Shown here piece after piece: positions 42,444 through 52,590 of a DNA stretch of 64,000 nucleotides (position 1 is the stretch's first letter; every line of letters starts with the position of its first letter). Source of the DNA: an uncultured Flavobacteriaceae bacterium (GTDB taxonomy: Bacteria; Bacteroidota; Bacteroidia; Flavobacteriales; Flavobacteriaceae); NCBI GenBank assembly GCA_905182835.1, contig CAJJDI010000002.1, positions 1-64,000 of the forward strand. The letters run 5' to 3'. Under the pieces are notes generated by a model that saw only the letters and a list, made by a program, of their open reading frames with translations, did no database searches and was not told the origin of the DNA. Made by a program: the position numbers and the translations under genes.

Positions 42444-43268
42444 ATGTCGAAAATAACTGCTTCAGAAGTAAACAACCTGAGAAAAACTACAGGTGCTGGA
42501 ATGATGGATTGTAAAAAAGCATTAGTAGAATCTGATGGTAACTTTGAAAAAGCTATTGAAATTTTAAGAAAAAAAGGGCAAAAAGTTGCTGCTAAAAGAG
42601 CGGACAGAGATTCAGCAGAAGGCGCAGCTATCACTAAAACAAATGAGAGTAATACGGCAGGGGTTGCTATTGTTCTTGGGTGCGAAACAGATTTTGTTGG
42701 TAAAAATGAGGATTTTGTTAGTTTGGCAAATAAATTAGCTGATATAGCTCTTGAATGTAATACTAAAGAAGAACTATTAAAAGCTAAAATTGGTGAAGTA
42801 ACTGTAGAAGAAAAGCTAATAGAACAAACAGGTGTTATTGGTGAAAAAATAGAGATTAAAGCATTTGAAAAAATAAACGCTGCTTTTGTAGGGTCTTACA
42901 TTCATGCAGGAAATAAGATAGCTTCAGTTGTTGGATTATCTGCAAGTGTTGATGGTTCTGATGTTGCTGCAAAAGATGTATCCATGCAAGTTGCAGCAAT
43001 GAACCCTATCGCATTAGATGAGAATGGTGTTGATTCAAATATAATTGAAAAAGAAATTGAAATTGCTAAAGATCAGTTAAGATCTGAAGGTAAGCCTGAG
43101 GCAATGTTAGACAATATCGCAAAGGGTAAATTAAAGAGGTTTTTTAAAGATAATACACTTGTAAACCAAGACTTTATAAAAGATAGTAAGCAAAGTGTAA
43201 AAAACTATGTCAGTTCTTATGACAAAGATTTACACGTAGTGGAATACAAAAGAGTAGCACTGGGTTAA
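42444..43268 (+). CDS. tsf: Elongation factor Ts
   Basis: VNNLRKTTGAGMMDCKKALVESDGNFEKAIEILRKKG. Confidence 0.98.
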   Translation: MSKITASEVNNLRKTTGAGMMDCKKALVESDGNFEKAIEILRKKGQKVAAKRADRDSAEGAAITKTNESNTAGVAIVLGCETDFVGKNEDFVSLANKLADIALECNTKEELLKAKIGEVTVEEKLIEQTGVIGEKIEIKAFEKINAAFVGSYIHAGNKIASVVGLSASVDGSDVAAKDVSMQVAAMNPIALDENGVDSNIIEKEIEIAKDQLRSEGKPEAMLDNIAKGKLKRFFKDNTLVNQDFIKDSKQSVKNYVSSYDKDLHVVEYKRVALG

Positions 43269-43312
43269 TTTCTTCTTTTAAATTTTTTATTACATAATTA
43301 AAAAATCTACAT

Positions 43313-43320
43313 TATCTTTG
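43313..43320 (+). promoter_or_regulatory. Candidate -7 element TATCTTTG upstream of pyrH
   Basis: TATCTTTG ending 19 nt before the pyrH ATG; -33 not obvious. Confidence 0.4.
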
Positions 43321-43339
43321 CTTAACTTCAAAATTAAGC

Positions 43340-44050
43340 ATGAAATACAAAAGAATATTACTTAAATTATCTGGTGAGGCTTTAATGGGCAGTAAAAATT
43401 TTGGAATTGATTCTGAAATACTACAAGTTTATGCTCAAGATATTAAGCAAATAGTAGACCTCGGGGTGCAAGTAGCAATTGTTATTGGCGGTGGAAACAT
43501 TTTTAGAGGTTTCGATGGTGCTAATGAACATAAAATAGATCGCGTTCAAGGTGATCATATGGGAATGCTTGCAACCGTAATTAATGGTTTAGCACTTCAA
43601 AGTGCATTAGAAAATGTTGGAGCTCCAACTAGATTACAAACAGCAATTAAAATCAATGAAGTTGCTGAACCATTTATCAGAAGGAAAGCCATTAGGCATT
43701 TAGATAAGGGTAGAGTTGTTATTTTTGGTGGAGGAACCGGGAACCCATATTTCACAACAGATTCAGCCGCAGTTTTAAGAGCTATTGAGATCGAGTCTGA
43801 TGTTATTTTGAAAGGAACAAGAGTGGATGGGATTTACGATGAAGATCCTGAAAAAAATGTTGATGCTATTAAATTTGATAATATATCCTTTGAAGAAGTA
43901 TTAAAAAAAGGGTTAAAAGTGATGGATACTACTGCATTTACACTTAGTCAAGAAAACAAACTACCAATAATTGTATTTGACATGAACAAAAGAGGGAATT
44001 TGTTAAAATTAATTTCTGGAGAGAAAATTGGCACTACAGTTAACTTATAA
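43340..44050 (+). CDS. pyrH: Uridylate kinase
   Basis: [17 protein letters not shown]..., [23 protein letters not shown]. Confidence 0.97.
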   Translation: MKYKRILLKLSGEALMGSKNFGIDSEILQVYAQDIKQIVDLGVQVAIVIGGGNIFRGFDGANEHKIDRVQGDHMGMLATVINGLALQSALENVGAPTRLQTAIKINEVAEPFIRRKAIRHLDKGRVVIFGGGTGNPYFTTDSAAVLRAIEIESDVILKGTRVDGIYDEDPEKNVDAIKFDNISFEEVLKKGLKVMDTTAFTLSQENKLPIIVFDMNKRGNLLKLISGEKIGTTVNL

Positions 44051-44075
44051 ATCATTTTAGATTAAATTAAATAAG

Positions 44076-44633
44076 ATGGAAGAAGAATTAGAATTTATTT
44101 TTGAGTCAGCAAAAGAATCAATGTCAAATGCAATAAAACATTTGGATAAAAAATTATTGAATATTAGAGCAGGTAAAGCAAACCCATCAATGCTTGGAAG
44201 TGTTTTAGTTGAATATTATGGTTCTTTAACACCACTTACTCAAGTTGCAAATGTAAACACGCCGGACGGTAGAACGATAGTAGTACAACCATGGGAGAAA
44301 AGTTTACTTGCAGAAATAGAAAAAGCCATTATGAATGCAAATCTAGGTTTTAACCCTATGAATAATGGAGAAAACATAATTATAAACGTACCTGCATTAA
44401 CTGAAGAAAGAAGAATTGATTTAGCAAGACAAGCTAAAAGTGAGGCAGAAGAAGCAAAAATAGTTGTTAGAAACTCAAGAAAAGAAGCTAATAACGAAAT
44501 TAAAAAAGGAGAAGCATTTTCTGATGATCTAAAAAAAAATGCAGAGCAAGATATTCAAGACCTAACTAATAAGCATATTGATGATATTAATTCAATATTT
44601 GAAGTTAAAGAAAAAGAAATTATGACTTTATAA
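44076..44633 (+). CDS. frr: Ribosome recycling factor
   Basis: 185 aa, IRAGKANPSMLGSVLVEYYGSLTPLTQVANV. Confidence 0.97.
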   Translation: MEEELEFIFESAKESMSNAIKHLDKKLLNIRAGKANPSMLGSVLVEYYGSLTPLTQVANVNTPDGRTIVVQPWEKSLLAEIEKAIMNANLGFNPMNNGENIIINVPALTEERRIDLARQAKSEAEEAKIVVRNSRKEANNEIKKGEAFSDDLKKNAEQDIQDLTNKHIDDINSIFEVKEKEIMTL

Positions 44634-44634
44634 T

Positions 44635-44672
44635 ATATTAATTACTGTAAATAATATCACAGTAATTAATAT
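44635..44672 (+). terminator. Perfect 14-bp AT-rich inverted repeat after frr (terminator-like)
   Basis: ATATTAATTACTGT - AAATAATATC - ACAGTAATTAATAT; weak T-tract follows. Confidence 0.45.
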
Positions 44673-44700
44673 CTTTATGAATTGGATATAATATAATCAT

Positions 44701-47115
44701 ATGGCTAGAGTATTTTTAGTGGGTTTTTGGGATTCTGTTTCGAACTTGATATTAAGGAATAGGCTCTTAATAATCACTTTATTAATTTTAGCTACTTCAT
44801 TTTTTGTTAATAATTGGCAATATATTAAGTTTTCAAATACAGAGGCAAACTTACTACCAGACACGCACGAAGTCAACCTTCAGTATTTAGATTTTACTGA
44901 TAAATTTGGTGAAGAAGGTAATTTAATTGTAATTGGGGTTAAAGATTCCCTGTTATTTACACTTAAAAATTTTAATGCATGGAATAAATTATCAAAGGTA
45001 TTAAAAGATACAAACTTTGTTGAATCAGTTATAGCAATTGGTGATCTACAAAAACTTAAAAAAGATAAAAAAAGGCAACAATTTTACCTTGAACCTTTTA
45101 TCCAAGATACGATCAAATCAGACCTTGAATTAATTTCATTAAAAAAAGAATTATTTGAAAAATATCCTTTTTATGATGAGTTTCTATTCAATACTAAATC
45201 AAAAGCAGTAAGAACTGCAATACATTTAAAAAAATCTATTGTAAATGAAGTTGGCAGAGAAGATTACATCAATACGGTTTTAATTCCTCAGGTTGAAGCT
45301 TTCGAAAGCAAATACGGATTGGATATTAAGATATCAGGAATGCCTTATGTAAGAACAAAAAATGCAGATAACATTAAAAGTGAAATTTCTACTTTTGTTA
45401 TTTTAGCGTTAATAATTACATCAATAATTTTTTTCCTTTTCTTTAGATCTTTTAGAGCAACTTTTATTTCATTATTTGTGGTAATGATTGGGGTGGTTTG
45501 GACTGTCGGAATTCTTGGACTTTTTATTATTAACACTCCTGCTGGGGATTTTGAAATATCCGTTCTTACAGGTCTTATTCCCCCTTTAATAATAGTAATT
45601 GGGATCCCAAATTGTATTTTTCTAATAAACAAATATCAACACGAGGTTAACGAGCATGGTAATAAAGCTAAATCACTTCAGAGAGTTATTACTAAAATAG
45701 GTAATGCTACTTTGATGACTAATGTAACTACTGCTTCAGGATTTGCTACATTTATAATTACAGACAGTAAACTGCTGGAAGAGTTTGGAATTGTTGCTTC
45801 TCTAAGTATTTTAGCAATTTTCGTGTTATGTATTTTAATCATTCCAATAATTTATAGTTTTTTACCTATTCCAGAAGAAAAACATTTAGAACACTTAAAT
45901 AAAAACTGGATTAATTCACTTGGTGATTGGATTGAGAATACTGTAAAGAAAAGTAAAATCAATATATACATAATTTCTATAATGTTACTTGTAACGAGTA
46001 TTATTGGAATATATCAAATACGGATATCAGGAAGTATTATAGACGATATGCCACAAAAAGCAGATTGGTTTGATGATATAATGTTTTATGAAAAAGAATT
46101 TAATGGGATAATGCCGTTAGAAATTTTGATTGATACTAAACGTAAGAAAGGAGTCACAAAACTCTCTACCATTAAAAAAATGAGTCAAATAGAGGATGTT
46201 ATTTTAGAAATCCCAGAATTATCAAAACCTATTTCAATGGTTAGTTTGGTTAAATATTCTAAACAAGCTTATTACAATGGTAATCCAAAATATTATCAAG
46301 TCCCAACTTCTCAAGAAAACAGCTTTATATTATCCTATGCAAAGAATTCAACTTCAGATTCAGATGTTGATTTAATCAAAAATTACGTCGATTCTACAGG
46401 GCAATACACTAGAATTACAACGTTTATGAAAGATATGGAGATTGAAAAAATGGAGGAAATTGAAGAAAAGTTGAATTATGAGATTTCTAAAATAATGCCT
46501 TCAGAAAACTATGAAGTATCAATAACAGGCAAAGCCTACTTGTTTCAAAAAGGAACTAAATATTTGGTTAAAAACTTAATTTTATCTCTTTCTTTAGCTA
46601 TCTTTTTAATAGCTGGATTAATGGCATATATGTTCAGGTCAATAAAAATGATATTTATTTCATTAATTCCAAATATACTGCCATTAATAGTGACAGCTGG
46701 GTTAATGGGGTATTTAGGTGTTCCTATAAAACCATCAACGATATTAATATTCAGTATTGCCTTTGGGATAGCTGTAGATGACACTATTCATTTTTTAGCT
46801 AAATACAGGCAAGAATTAATCGCAAATAATTGGGAGGTTCATAAATCTGTTTATAACGCTCTTCGGGAAACTGGAGTTAGTATGTTTTACACCTCAATAG
46901 TCTTATTTTTTGGGTTTTCAGTGTTTACAGTTTCTGATTTTGGAGGAACAGTTGCACTTGGTGCGTTAGTTTCAGCTACGCTATTGTTTGCGATGTTAGC
47001 GAACCTCTTACTACTACCATCAATGTTGTTATCTCTTGAGGGCTCAATTGCAAATGAAAAAGTTTTAAAAGAACCTTCAATAAAAATTATTGAAGATGAT
47101 AACCTAGTGAATTAA
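44701..47115 (+). CDS. RND/MMPL-family exporter
   Basis: 804 aa, two repeated 6-TM bundles, FGIAVDDTIHFLAKYRQEL. Confidence 0.9.
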   Translation: MARVFLVGFWDSVSNLILRNRLLIITLLILATSFFVNNWQYIKFSNTEANLLPDTHEVNLQYLDFTDKFGEEGNLIVIGVKDSLLFTLKNFNAWNKLSKVLKDTNFVESVIAIGDLQKLKKDKKRQQFYLEPFIQDTIKSDLELISLKKELFEKYPFYDEFLFNTKSKAVRTAIHLKKSIVNEVGREDYINTVLIPQVEAFESKYGLDIKISGMPYVRTKNADNIKSEISTFVILALIITSIIFFLFFRSFRATFISLFVVMIGVVWTVGILGLFIINTPAGDFEISVLTGLIPPLIIVIGIPNCIFLINKYQHEVNEHGNKAKSLQRVITKIGNATLMTNVTTASGFATFIITDSKLLEEFGIVASLSILAIFVLCILIIPIIYSFLPIPEEKHLEHLNKNWINSLGDWIENTVKKSKINIYIISIMLLVTSIIGIYQIRISGSIIDDMPQKADWFDDIMFYEKEFNGIMPLEILIDTKRKKGVTKLSTIKKMSQIEDVILEIPELSKPISMVSLVKYSKQAYYNGNPKYYQVPTSQENSFILSYAKNSTSDSDVDLIKNYVDSTGQYTRITTFMKDMEIEKMEEIEEKLNYEISKIMPSENYEVSITGKAYLFQKGTKYLVKNLILSLSLAIFLIAGLMAYMFRSIKMIFISLIPNILPLIVTAGLMGYLGVPIKPSTILIFSIAFGIAVDDTIHFLAKYRQELIANNWEVHKSVYNALRETGVSMFYTSIVLFFGFSVFTVSDFGGTVALGALVSATLLFAMLANLLLLPSMLLSLEGSIANEKVLKEPSIKIIEDDNLVN

Positions 47116-47131
47116 ATATATTTTAATACTT

Positions 47132-47139
47132 TATCTTTG
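47132..47139 (+). promoter_or_regulatory. Candidate -7 element TATCTTTG upstream of asnS
   Basis: TATCTTTG 22 nt before the asnS ATG. Confidence 0.4.
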
Positions 47140-47161
47140 ATAATATAACTTTAGAATCAAA

Positions 47162-48595
47162 ATGAAAAATAACTCTGTAAAAGATCTATTACTAAATACA
47201 AAGACAAATTCAATCGTCACAGTTAATGGATGGGTGAGAACGTTTAGAGCTAATCGATTTATAGCACTAAATGATGGCTCTTCTATTAATAATATTCAAT
47301 GTGTTATAGATTTTGAGAGTTTTGATGAGATGATTTTAAAGAAAATTAATACTGGGACTTCTTTAAAAATTACAGGTTCGCTTGTAGAAAGTCAAGGTAG
47401 TGGGCAAAAATTCGAAATTATAGTTTCTGATTTAGAAATATTAGGAGATTGTGATTCTGAGAAATTCCCTATTCAACCAAAAAAACACTCATTTGAGTTC
47501 TTACGCGAGAATGCACATTTAAGAACTAGAACTAGTACATTTAGTGCAGTCATGCGCTTAAGATCAAGCTTGTCTTTTGCTGTCCATAATTATTTCAATT
47601 CTAATGGGTTTTATTATGTCCACACTCCAATCATTACATCAAGTGATGCAGAAGGTGCGGGTGAACAATTTAGGGTAACTACACTTGATCCTAAAAACCC
47701 TCCATTAGATGACAAAAACGAAGTTGATTACTCTAAAGATTTTTTTGGAAAAGAAACAAGTTTAACCGTATCTGGGCAATTAGAGGCGGAAAGCTATGCA
47801 ATGTCTTTGGGAAAAGTATATACTTTTGGACCAACATTTAGAGCAGAAAACTCTAACACATCTAGACATTTGTCAGAATTTTGGATGATTGAACCAGAAG
47901 TTGCTTTTATGGATTTAGATGGCAACATGGATTTAGCAGAAAATTTCTTAAAATATCTGTTAAATTATATAATTGAAAACAACACTAGTGATTTAGAATT
48001 TTTGGAAGAAAGATTAATTAATGAGGATAAGACAAAACCTCAGAATCTCAGAAATGAAATGTCCTTAATAGAGAAAATAAAATTTGTTATTAACAATGAT
48101 TTTAAAAGAATAACGTACACCGAAGCGGTTGAAATACTTAAGGGTTGTAAACCAAATAAAAAGAAGAAATTTAAATATTTGATTGAAAATTGGGGTGCAG
48201 ATTTACAAAGCGAGCATGAAAGATATTTAGTAGAAAAACATTTTAAGTGCCCGGTAATAATATATGATTACCCAGCTAACATTAAGGCTTTTTATATGAA
48301 GTTAAATGAGGACAAAAAAACTGTTAAAGCAATGGATATTCTATTCCCAGGGATTGGGGAAATAGTTGGTGGTTCACAAAGAGAAGAAAGGTTAGATGTT
48401 CTAAATAATAAAATGAAAGATATAGGGGTAAATCCTGAAGAGTTATGGTGGTACACAGATTTAAGAAAATTTGGTACAGCTAAGCATTCTGGATTTGGAC
48501 TAGGGTTTGAAAGATTAATTATGTTTGTTACAGGAATGTCAAACATTAGAGATGTGATCCCTTTCCCAAGGACTCCCCAAAACGCTGAGTTTTAA
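47162..48595 (+). CDS. asnS: Asparaginyl-tRNA synthetase
   Basis: 477 aa class II aaRS, VTVNGWVRTFRANRFIALNDGS, FRAENSNTSRHLSEFWMIEPE, FGLGFERLIMFVTGM. Confidence 0.97.
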   Translation: MKNNSVKDLLLNTKTNSIVTVNGWVRTFRANRFIALNDGSSINNIQCVIDFESFDEMILKKINTGTSLKITGSLVESQGSGQKFEIIVSDLEILGDCDSEKFPIQPKKHSFEFLRENAHLRTRTSTFSAVMRLRSSLSFAVHNYFNSNGFYYVHTPIITSSDAEGAGEQFRVTTLDPKNPPLDDKNEVDYSKDFFGKETSLTVSGQLEAESYAMSLGKVYTFGPTFRAENSNTSRHLSEFWMIEPEVAFMDLDGNMDLAENFLKYLLNYIIENNTSDLEFLEERLINEDKTKPQNLRNEMSLIEKIKFVINNDFKRITYTEAVEILKGCKPNKKKKFKYLIENWGADLQSEHERYLVEKHFKCPVIIYDYPANIKAFYMKLNEDKKTVKAMDILFPGIGEIVGGSQREERLDVLNNKMKDIGVNPEELWWYTDLRKFGTAKHSGFGLGFERLIMFVTGMSNIRDVIPFPRTPQNAEF

Positions 48596-48606
48596 AAATT
48601 AGCTAA

Positions 48607-50022
48607 ATGCTTAAGCAATCACTAAAATTAAAGTTATCTCAAAAATTATCTCCTCAACAAATACAATTGATGAAGCTAATACAATTACCTGTATTAGATT
48701 TTGAACAAAAATTAAAACAAGAAATTGAAGAAAATCCAGCTTTAGAAATTGTTGAAACTGCTCCTTCAGACGATGAGTTTAATAAAGATGAAAATATTGA
48801 TGTAGAAGAATATATCAACGATGATGAAATACCAGATTACAAATTAAAGTCCTATAACTCTTCAGAACATGAAGAGAATACGATACCTTATGCTTCTGGA
48901 ATATCATTTAACCAGCTAATATTAAATCAACTACATACAGAAAGGTTAGATGAATTTGAAATGAGGATTGCTGAATTTTTAGTTGGATGCATAGATGAAG
49001 GAGGGTACATCCGTCAAAGTTTAGAAGATGTTATAGATGACCTAGCATTTACTCAAAATATTATAGTTGAATATGAAACAATAAATAATATTTTGAAAAC
49101 TATTCAAAACCTTGACCCTGCAGGAATAGGTGCAAGAACACTTCAAGAATGCTTATCATTACAATTAAGAAGAAAACAATCTGATAACTTAGATACGATA
49201 TTGGCATTAGAGCTAATTGATAATTCTTTTGATTTATTTACAAAAAGGCATTTTGAGAAACTGTTAGTAAAATACCATATTTCAGAAAAAGAGTTAAAAA
49301 GAGCAATTAAAGAAGTTGAAAAATTAAATCCAAAACCTGGGAACTCTCTGTCAAATAATAGTACAAAATTAATTGAACAAGTTATACCTGATTTTAAGAT
49401 AGAGATCATAAATAACGAATTGTTATTAAGTTTAAATGGGAGAAACAAACCAGTGATGAATGTTTCAAGAGAATACACAGAAATGTTAAAGGGTTATAGT
49501 TTAGAGAAAAATAGAAAATCTCAAAAAGATGCAGTTCAGTTTATAAAACAAAAGTTAGATTCTGCAAAATGGTTCATAGAAGCAATAGAGCAAAGAGAGC
49601 AAACATTAATGCTAACAATGAGGGCAATCATGACGTATCAGCAAGACTATTTTTTATCAGGAGATGAAAAGAAGATAAGACCGATGATATTAAAAAATAT
49701 TGCTAATGTGATCAATATGGATGTTTCTACTATTTCTAGAGTTGCTAATAGCAAATATGTAGACACTCCATATGGAACTAAATTGATTAAAGAGTTTTTT
49801 AGTGAGTCTATGACTAATAATGATGGTAAAGAAATATCTACAATCGAGATAAAAAAAATATTAGAAAAAATTATTTTTGATGAAGATAAACGCAAGCCTG
49901 AAACAGATGATTCTTTAGTTAAGCTTTTATTTAAAGAAGGGTATAAAATAGCAAGAAGAACGGTGTCTAAATATAGAGAACAATTAAATATTCCAGTAGC
50001 TAGGCTAAGAAAACAGCTTTAA
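48607..50022 (+). CDS. rpoN: RNA polymerase sigma-54 factor
   Basis: 471 aa, glutamine-rich region I, RpoN box ARRTVSKYRE. Confidence 0.97.
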   Translation: MLKQSLKLKLSQKLSPQQIQLMKLIQLPVLDFEQKLKQEIEENPALEIVETAPSDDEFNKDENIDVEEYINDDEIPDYKLKSYNSSEHEENTIPYASGISFNQLILNQLHTERLDEFEMRIAEFLVGCIDEGGYIRQSLEDVIDDLAFTQNIIVEYETINNILKTIQNLDPAGIGARTLQECLSLQLRRKQSDNLDTILALELIDNSFDLFTKRHFEKLLVKYHISEKELKRAIKEVEKLNPKPGNSLSNNSTKLIEQVIPDFKIEIINNELLLSLNGRNKPVMNVSREYTEMLKGYSLEKNRKSQKDAVQFIKQKLDSAKWFIEAIEQREQTLMLTMRAIMTYQQDYFLSGDEKKIRPMILKNIANVINMDVSTISRVANSKYVDTPYGTKLIKEFFSESMTNNDGKEISTIEIKKILEKIIFDEDKRKPETDDSLVKLLFKEGYKIARRTVSKYREQLNIPVARLRKQL

Positions 50023-50028
50023 TAAAAA

Positions 50029-50511
50029 TTAATTGCTGTTTAGAGAAACATCACCGATTCTAGTCGTATAATTAATCTTTAGAGCATTGACCTTTCTAAG
50101 TTCTTGCTTAACATCGCCTACGATACCCATAGAAGCATCCTTATCAACTTTTAAGGCTGTTGTAAGGAAAGGCCTAAGCTCTTCTCGTTTAGACTCTCTC
50201 TCAGAATATATAAATGCTGGAACATCACCAACTTCAGCAAACTTATCATTTAACTGTATTCTAGCTTCTTCTCCAAACTGGTCTTTAAAACCATCATTTG
50301 GCTTTCCTAGATAAATATACATAACAAGATCTTTCTTGTCTAGTTTTTCAACTTGATTAGCTGCAGGCAATTCATTCTTAATTTTTAATTCATTATCTCT
50401 CATAACGGTCGCAACCATAAAAAAGAATAATAGCATAAAAACTATATCAGGTAATGAAGCCGTGTTTACCGCAGGAAGCTCCCCTTTTTTTTTGTTATTG
50501 AACTTAGACAT
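50029..50511 (-). CDS. ExbD/TolR biopolymer transport protein
   Basis: 160 aa, one TM, AVNTASLPDIVFMLLFFFMVATVMR. Confidence 0.92.
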   Translation of the reverse strand: MSKFNNKKKGELPAVNTASLPDIVFMLLFFFMVATVMRDNELKIKNELPAANQVEKLDKKDLVMYIYLGKPNDGFKDQFGEEARIQLNDKFAEVGDVPAFIYSERESKREELRPFLTTALKVDKDASMGIVGDVKQELRKVNALKINYTTRIGDVSLNSN

Positions 50512-50522
50512 AATAATAATAT

Positions 50523-51119
50523 TTATTGAACCTCAGATAATTTTTGAGGATATTCTAGTTTAATTTGGGTTATATTTTCTTTTAATTTAGCCTTACTTCC
50601 TGGCCAATTAACATCTTTATAGTTTTTCTGCATCTCAGTGTATGAGGTTCCAAATAATTCTTCACCTCTTCTATTCCTAAGGAATGTGTAAGCAGCAACT
50701 AATTCGTTTTGAACAGAAATATAAGTAGCATAAGTTGTTTCTCTTTCATTCTTTAATGAAATAATTGCCTTATCAGGATTGTCAGATGACTTTGGGTTTG
50801 CAGCACCTTTACAGTAGTTGCATTTGTCCTCTCCTGAACCTCCGCCATTATCTAAAAACTTAATGGCAGCTTCTCTTAATTCTTCGAGTTCCATTACTTC
50901 ATCTTCAACTAAAAGCTGATTTTTACCATTTAATATAACTGTGAAAATATTTTTCTGTTTTATTATAACATCCTCTTCAGATTCTTCTATTGGAGGTAGT
51001 TTTCTACTAATACCAGAATCAGTTTCTATAGTTGTTGTTACTAAGAAAAATATTAATAATAAAAATGCAATATCAGCCATTGATCCTGCATTGACTTCAG
51101 GGGAAGATCTTTTAGCCAT
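50523..51119 (-). CDS. ExbD/TolR biopolymer transport protein (with CNYC-containing insert)
   Basis: 198 aa, NAGSMADIAFLLLIFFLVTTTIETD; insert EDKCNYCKGAANP. Confidence 0.92.
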   Translation of the reverse strand: MAKRSSPEVNAGSMADIAFLLLIFFLVTTTIETDSGISRKLPPIEESEEDVIIKQKNIFTVILNGKNQLLVEDEVMELEELREAAIKFLDNGGGSGEDKCNYCKGAANPKSSDNPDKAIISLKNERETTYATYISVQNELVAAYTFLRNRRGEELFGTSYTEMQKNYKDVNWPGSKAKLKENITQIKLEYPQKLSEVQ

Positions 51120-51122
51120 AAT

Positions 51123-51536
51123 TTATTTTTTCATATTTTTTATTCCGAAAAAAACCATAATACATGAAGCCGCTAGTATTAATGCATAAAACATAAATAA
51201 ACCAGCGCTAATTAATTTTGAACCAGATTCTGAAAGAATATTTCCATCTCGCAATGGAGTTTCTTCACCAGAAGACAAAACAAAATAGCAGATTAAGGCA
51301 GTTGCAATAAATATACCAACCACTTTCGAAGTACTTACCAATAAATCCTTATTGGAAGTGATATTTTTTAATGTAAAAAATAAAACAAAAGAAATAATTA
51401 ATGTTAGAATTGTATAAGCTATATACAATAGAGTTCCTATTTGACCATTATTTCCATTAATAATCAAACCAACCAATAGTATACCTATTATAGATAGGAT
51501 ACCAGCTGTGTAGTATGTTCCTTTATATAAATTCAT
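51123..51536 (-). CDS. Conserved hypothetical 4-TM membrane protein in ExbBD operon
   Basis: 137 aa, MNLYKGTYYTAGILSIIGILLVGLIING... Confidence 0.8.
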   Translation of the reverse strand: MNLYKGTYYTAGILSIIGILLVGLIINGNNGQIGTLLYIAYTILTLIISFVLFFTLKNITSNKDLLVSTSKVVGIFIATALICYFVLSSGEETPLRDGNILSESGSKLISAGLFMFYALILAASCIMVFFGIKNMKK

Positions 51537-51538
51537 AA

Positions 51539-52357
51539 TTATTTTTTATTTTTAACTAATAAATCCATAAGAGATATAGAAGCGTTTTCCATATCATTTA
51601 CAATACTATCAATTTTTGATATAATGTAATTATAAAAAACTTGTAAAATAATAGCAACAACAAGGCCAAAGACTGTAGTAAGAAGTGCTACTTTAATACC
51701 ACCGGCTACTAATGACGGTTGCATATCTCCAGCAGCTTCAATTTTATCAAAAGCCTGAATCATCCCAATAACAGTACCCATAAATCCAAGCATAGGTGCT
51801 AATGCAATAAATAAAGATATCCAAGATACATTCTTTTCTAATTGTCCCATTTGGACTCCGCCGTAAGCGACAATAGCTTTCTCAGCAGATTCTAAATCTT
51901 CATCTGCTCTATCTAACCCTTGGTAAAAGATTGAAGCAACTGGGCCAGGAGTATTTCTACAAATTTCTTTCGCTGCATCTAAGCCTCCAGATTTTAATGC
52001 ATCCTCTACATCATTAGTCAATTTGTCTGAGTTTGATGTAGCTAAATTTAAATATATAATTCTTTCTATAGCTATTGCTAATCCTAATATTAAACAAAGA
52101 AGAACAATCCCCATAAAACCAGGGCCTCCTTCGATAAATCTCTTTTTTAGTTCTTGATGAAAGTTTGCGCTAGCAACCTCATCAACAACTGGAGTCTCTT
52201 CAACAGCCTCTACTACTGGAGTAGCCTCAACTACACTAGAGTCAGCAACTGCTTCAGTAATTTCTTGAGTTTCATCTTGTAACAGAGAAGTTTTTGCATT
52301 TAAGCTAGTTATCATTAACATTGATAAAACTGTAAGGATAGATAATAATCTTTTCAT
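51539..52357 (-). CDS. MotA/TolQ/ExbB proton channel protein
   Basis: 272 aa, APMLGFMGTVIGMIQAFDKI, VALLTTVFGLVVAIILQVFYNYI. Confidence 0.94.
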   Translation of the reverse strand: MKRLLSILTVLSMLMITSLNAKTSLLQDETQEITEAVADSSVVEATPVVEAVEETPVVDEVASANFHQELKKRFIEGGPGFMGIVLLCLILGLAIAIERIIYLNLATSNSDKLTNDVEDALKSGGLDAAKEICRNTPGPVASIFYQGLDRADEDLESAEKAIVAYGGVQMGQLEKNVSWISLFIALAPMLGFMGTVIGMIQAFDKIEAAGDMQPSLVAGGIKVALLTTVFGLVVAIILQVFYNYIISKIDSIVNDMENASISLMDLLVKNKK

Positions 52358-52433
52358 TTTATTTTTTCTTTTAATTTATTTAAGGGTTTAAAGATATAAA
52401 AAAAATGCAATTTTAAATAATAAATATTTTATG

Positions 52434-52521
52434 CAGAGAGGAAGGGATTCGAACCCTCGATACACTTTTGGTGTATACACACTTTCCAGGCGTGCGCCTT
52501 CGACCACTCGGCCACCTCTCT
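52434..52521 (-). tRNA. tRNA-Ser (anticodon GGA)
   Basis: Reverse complement AGAGAGGTGGCCGAGTGGTCGAAGGCGCACGCCTGGAAAGTGTG...GGGTTCGAATCCCTTCCTCTCTG; long variable arm, anticodon loop CTGGAAA. Confidence 0.94.
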
Positions 52522-52590
52522 AAAATCAAAATTACATTCTCACAAATAAACTGAAAAAAAAACTAATCTTAAAACAAATTATAAGTTATT

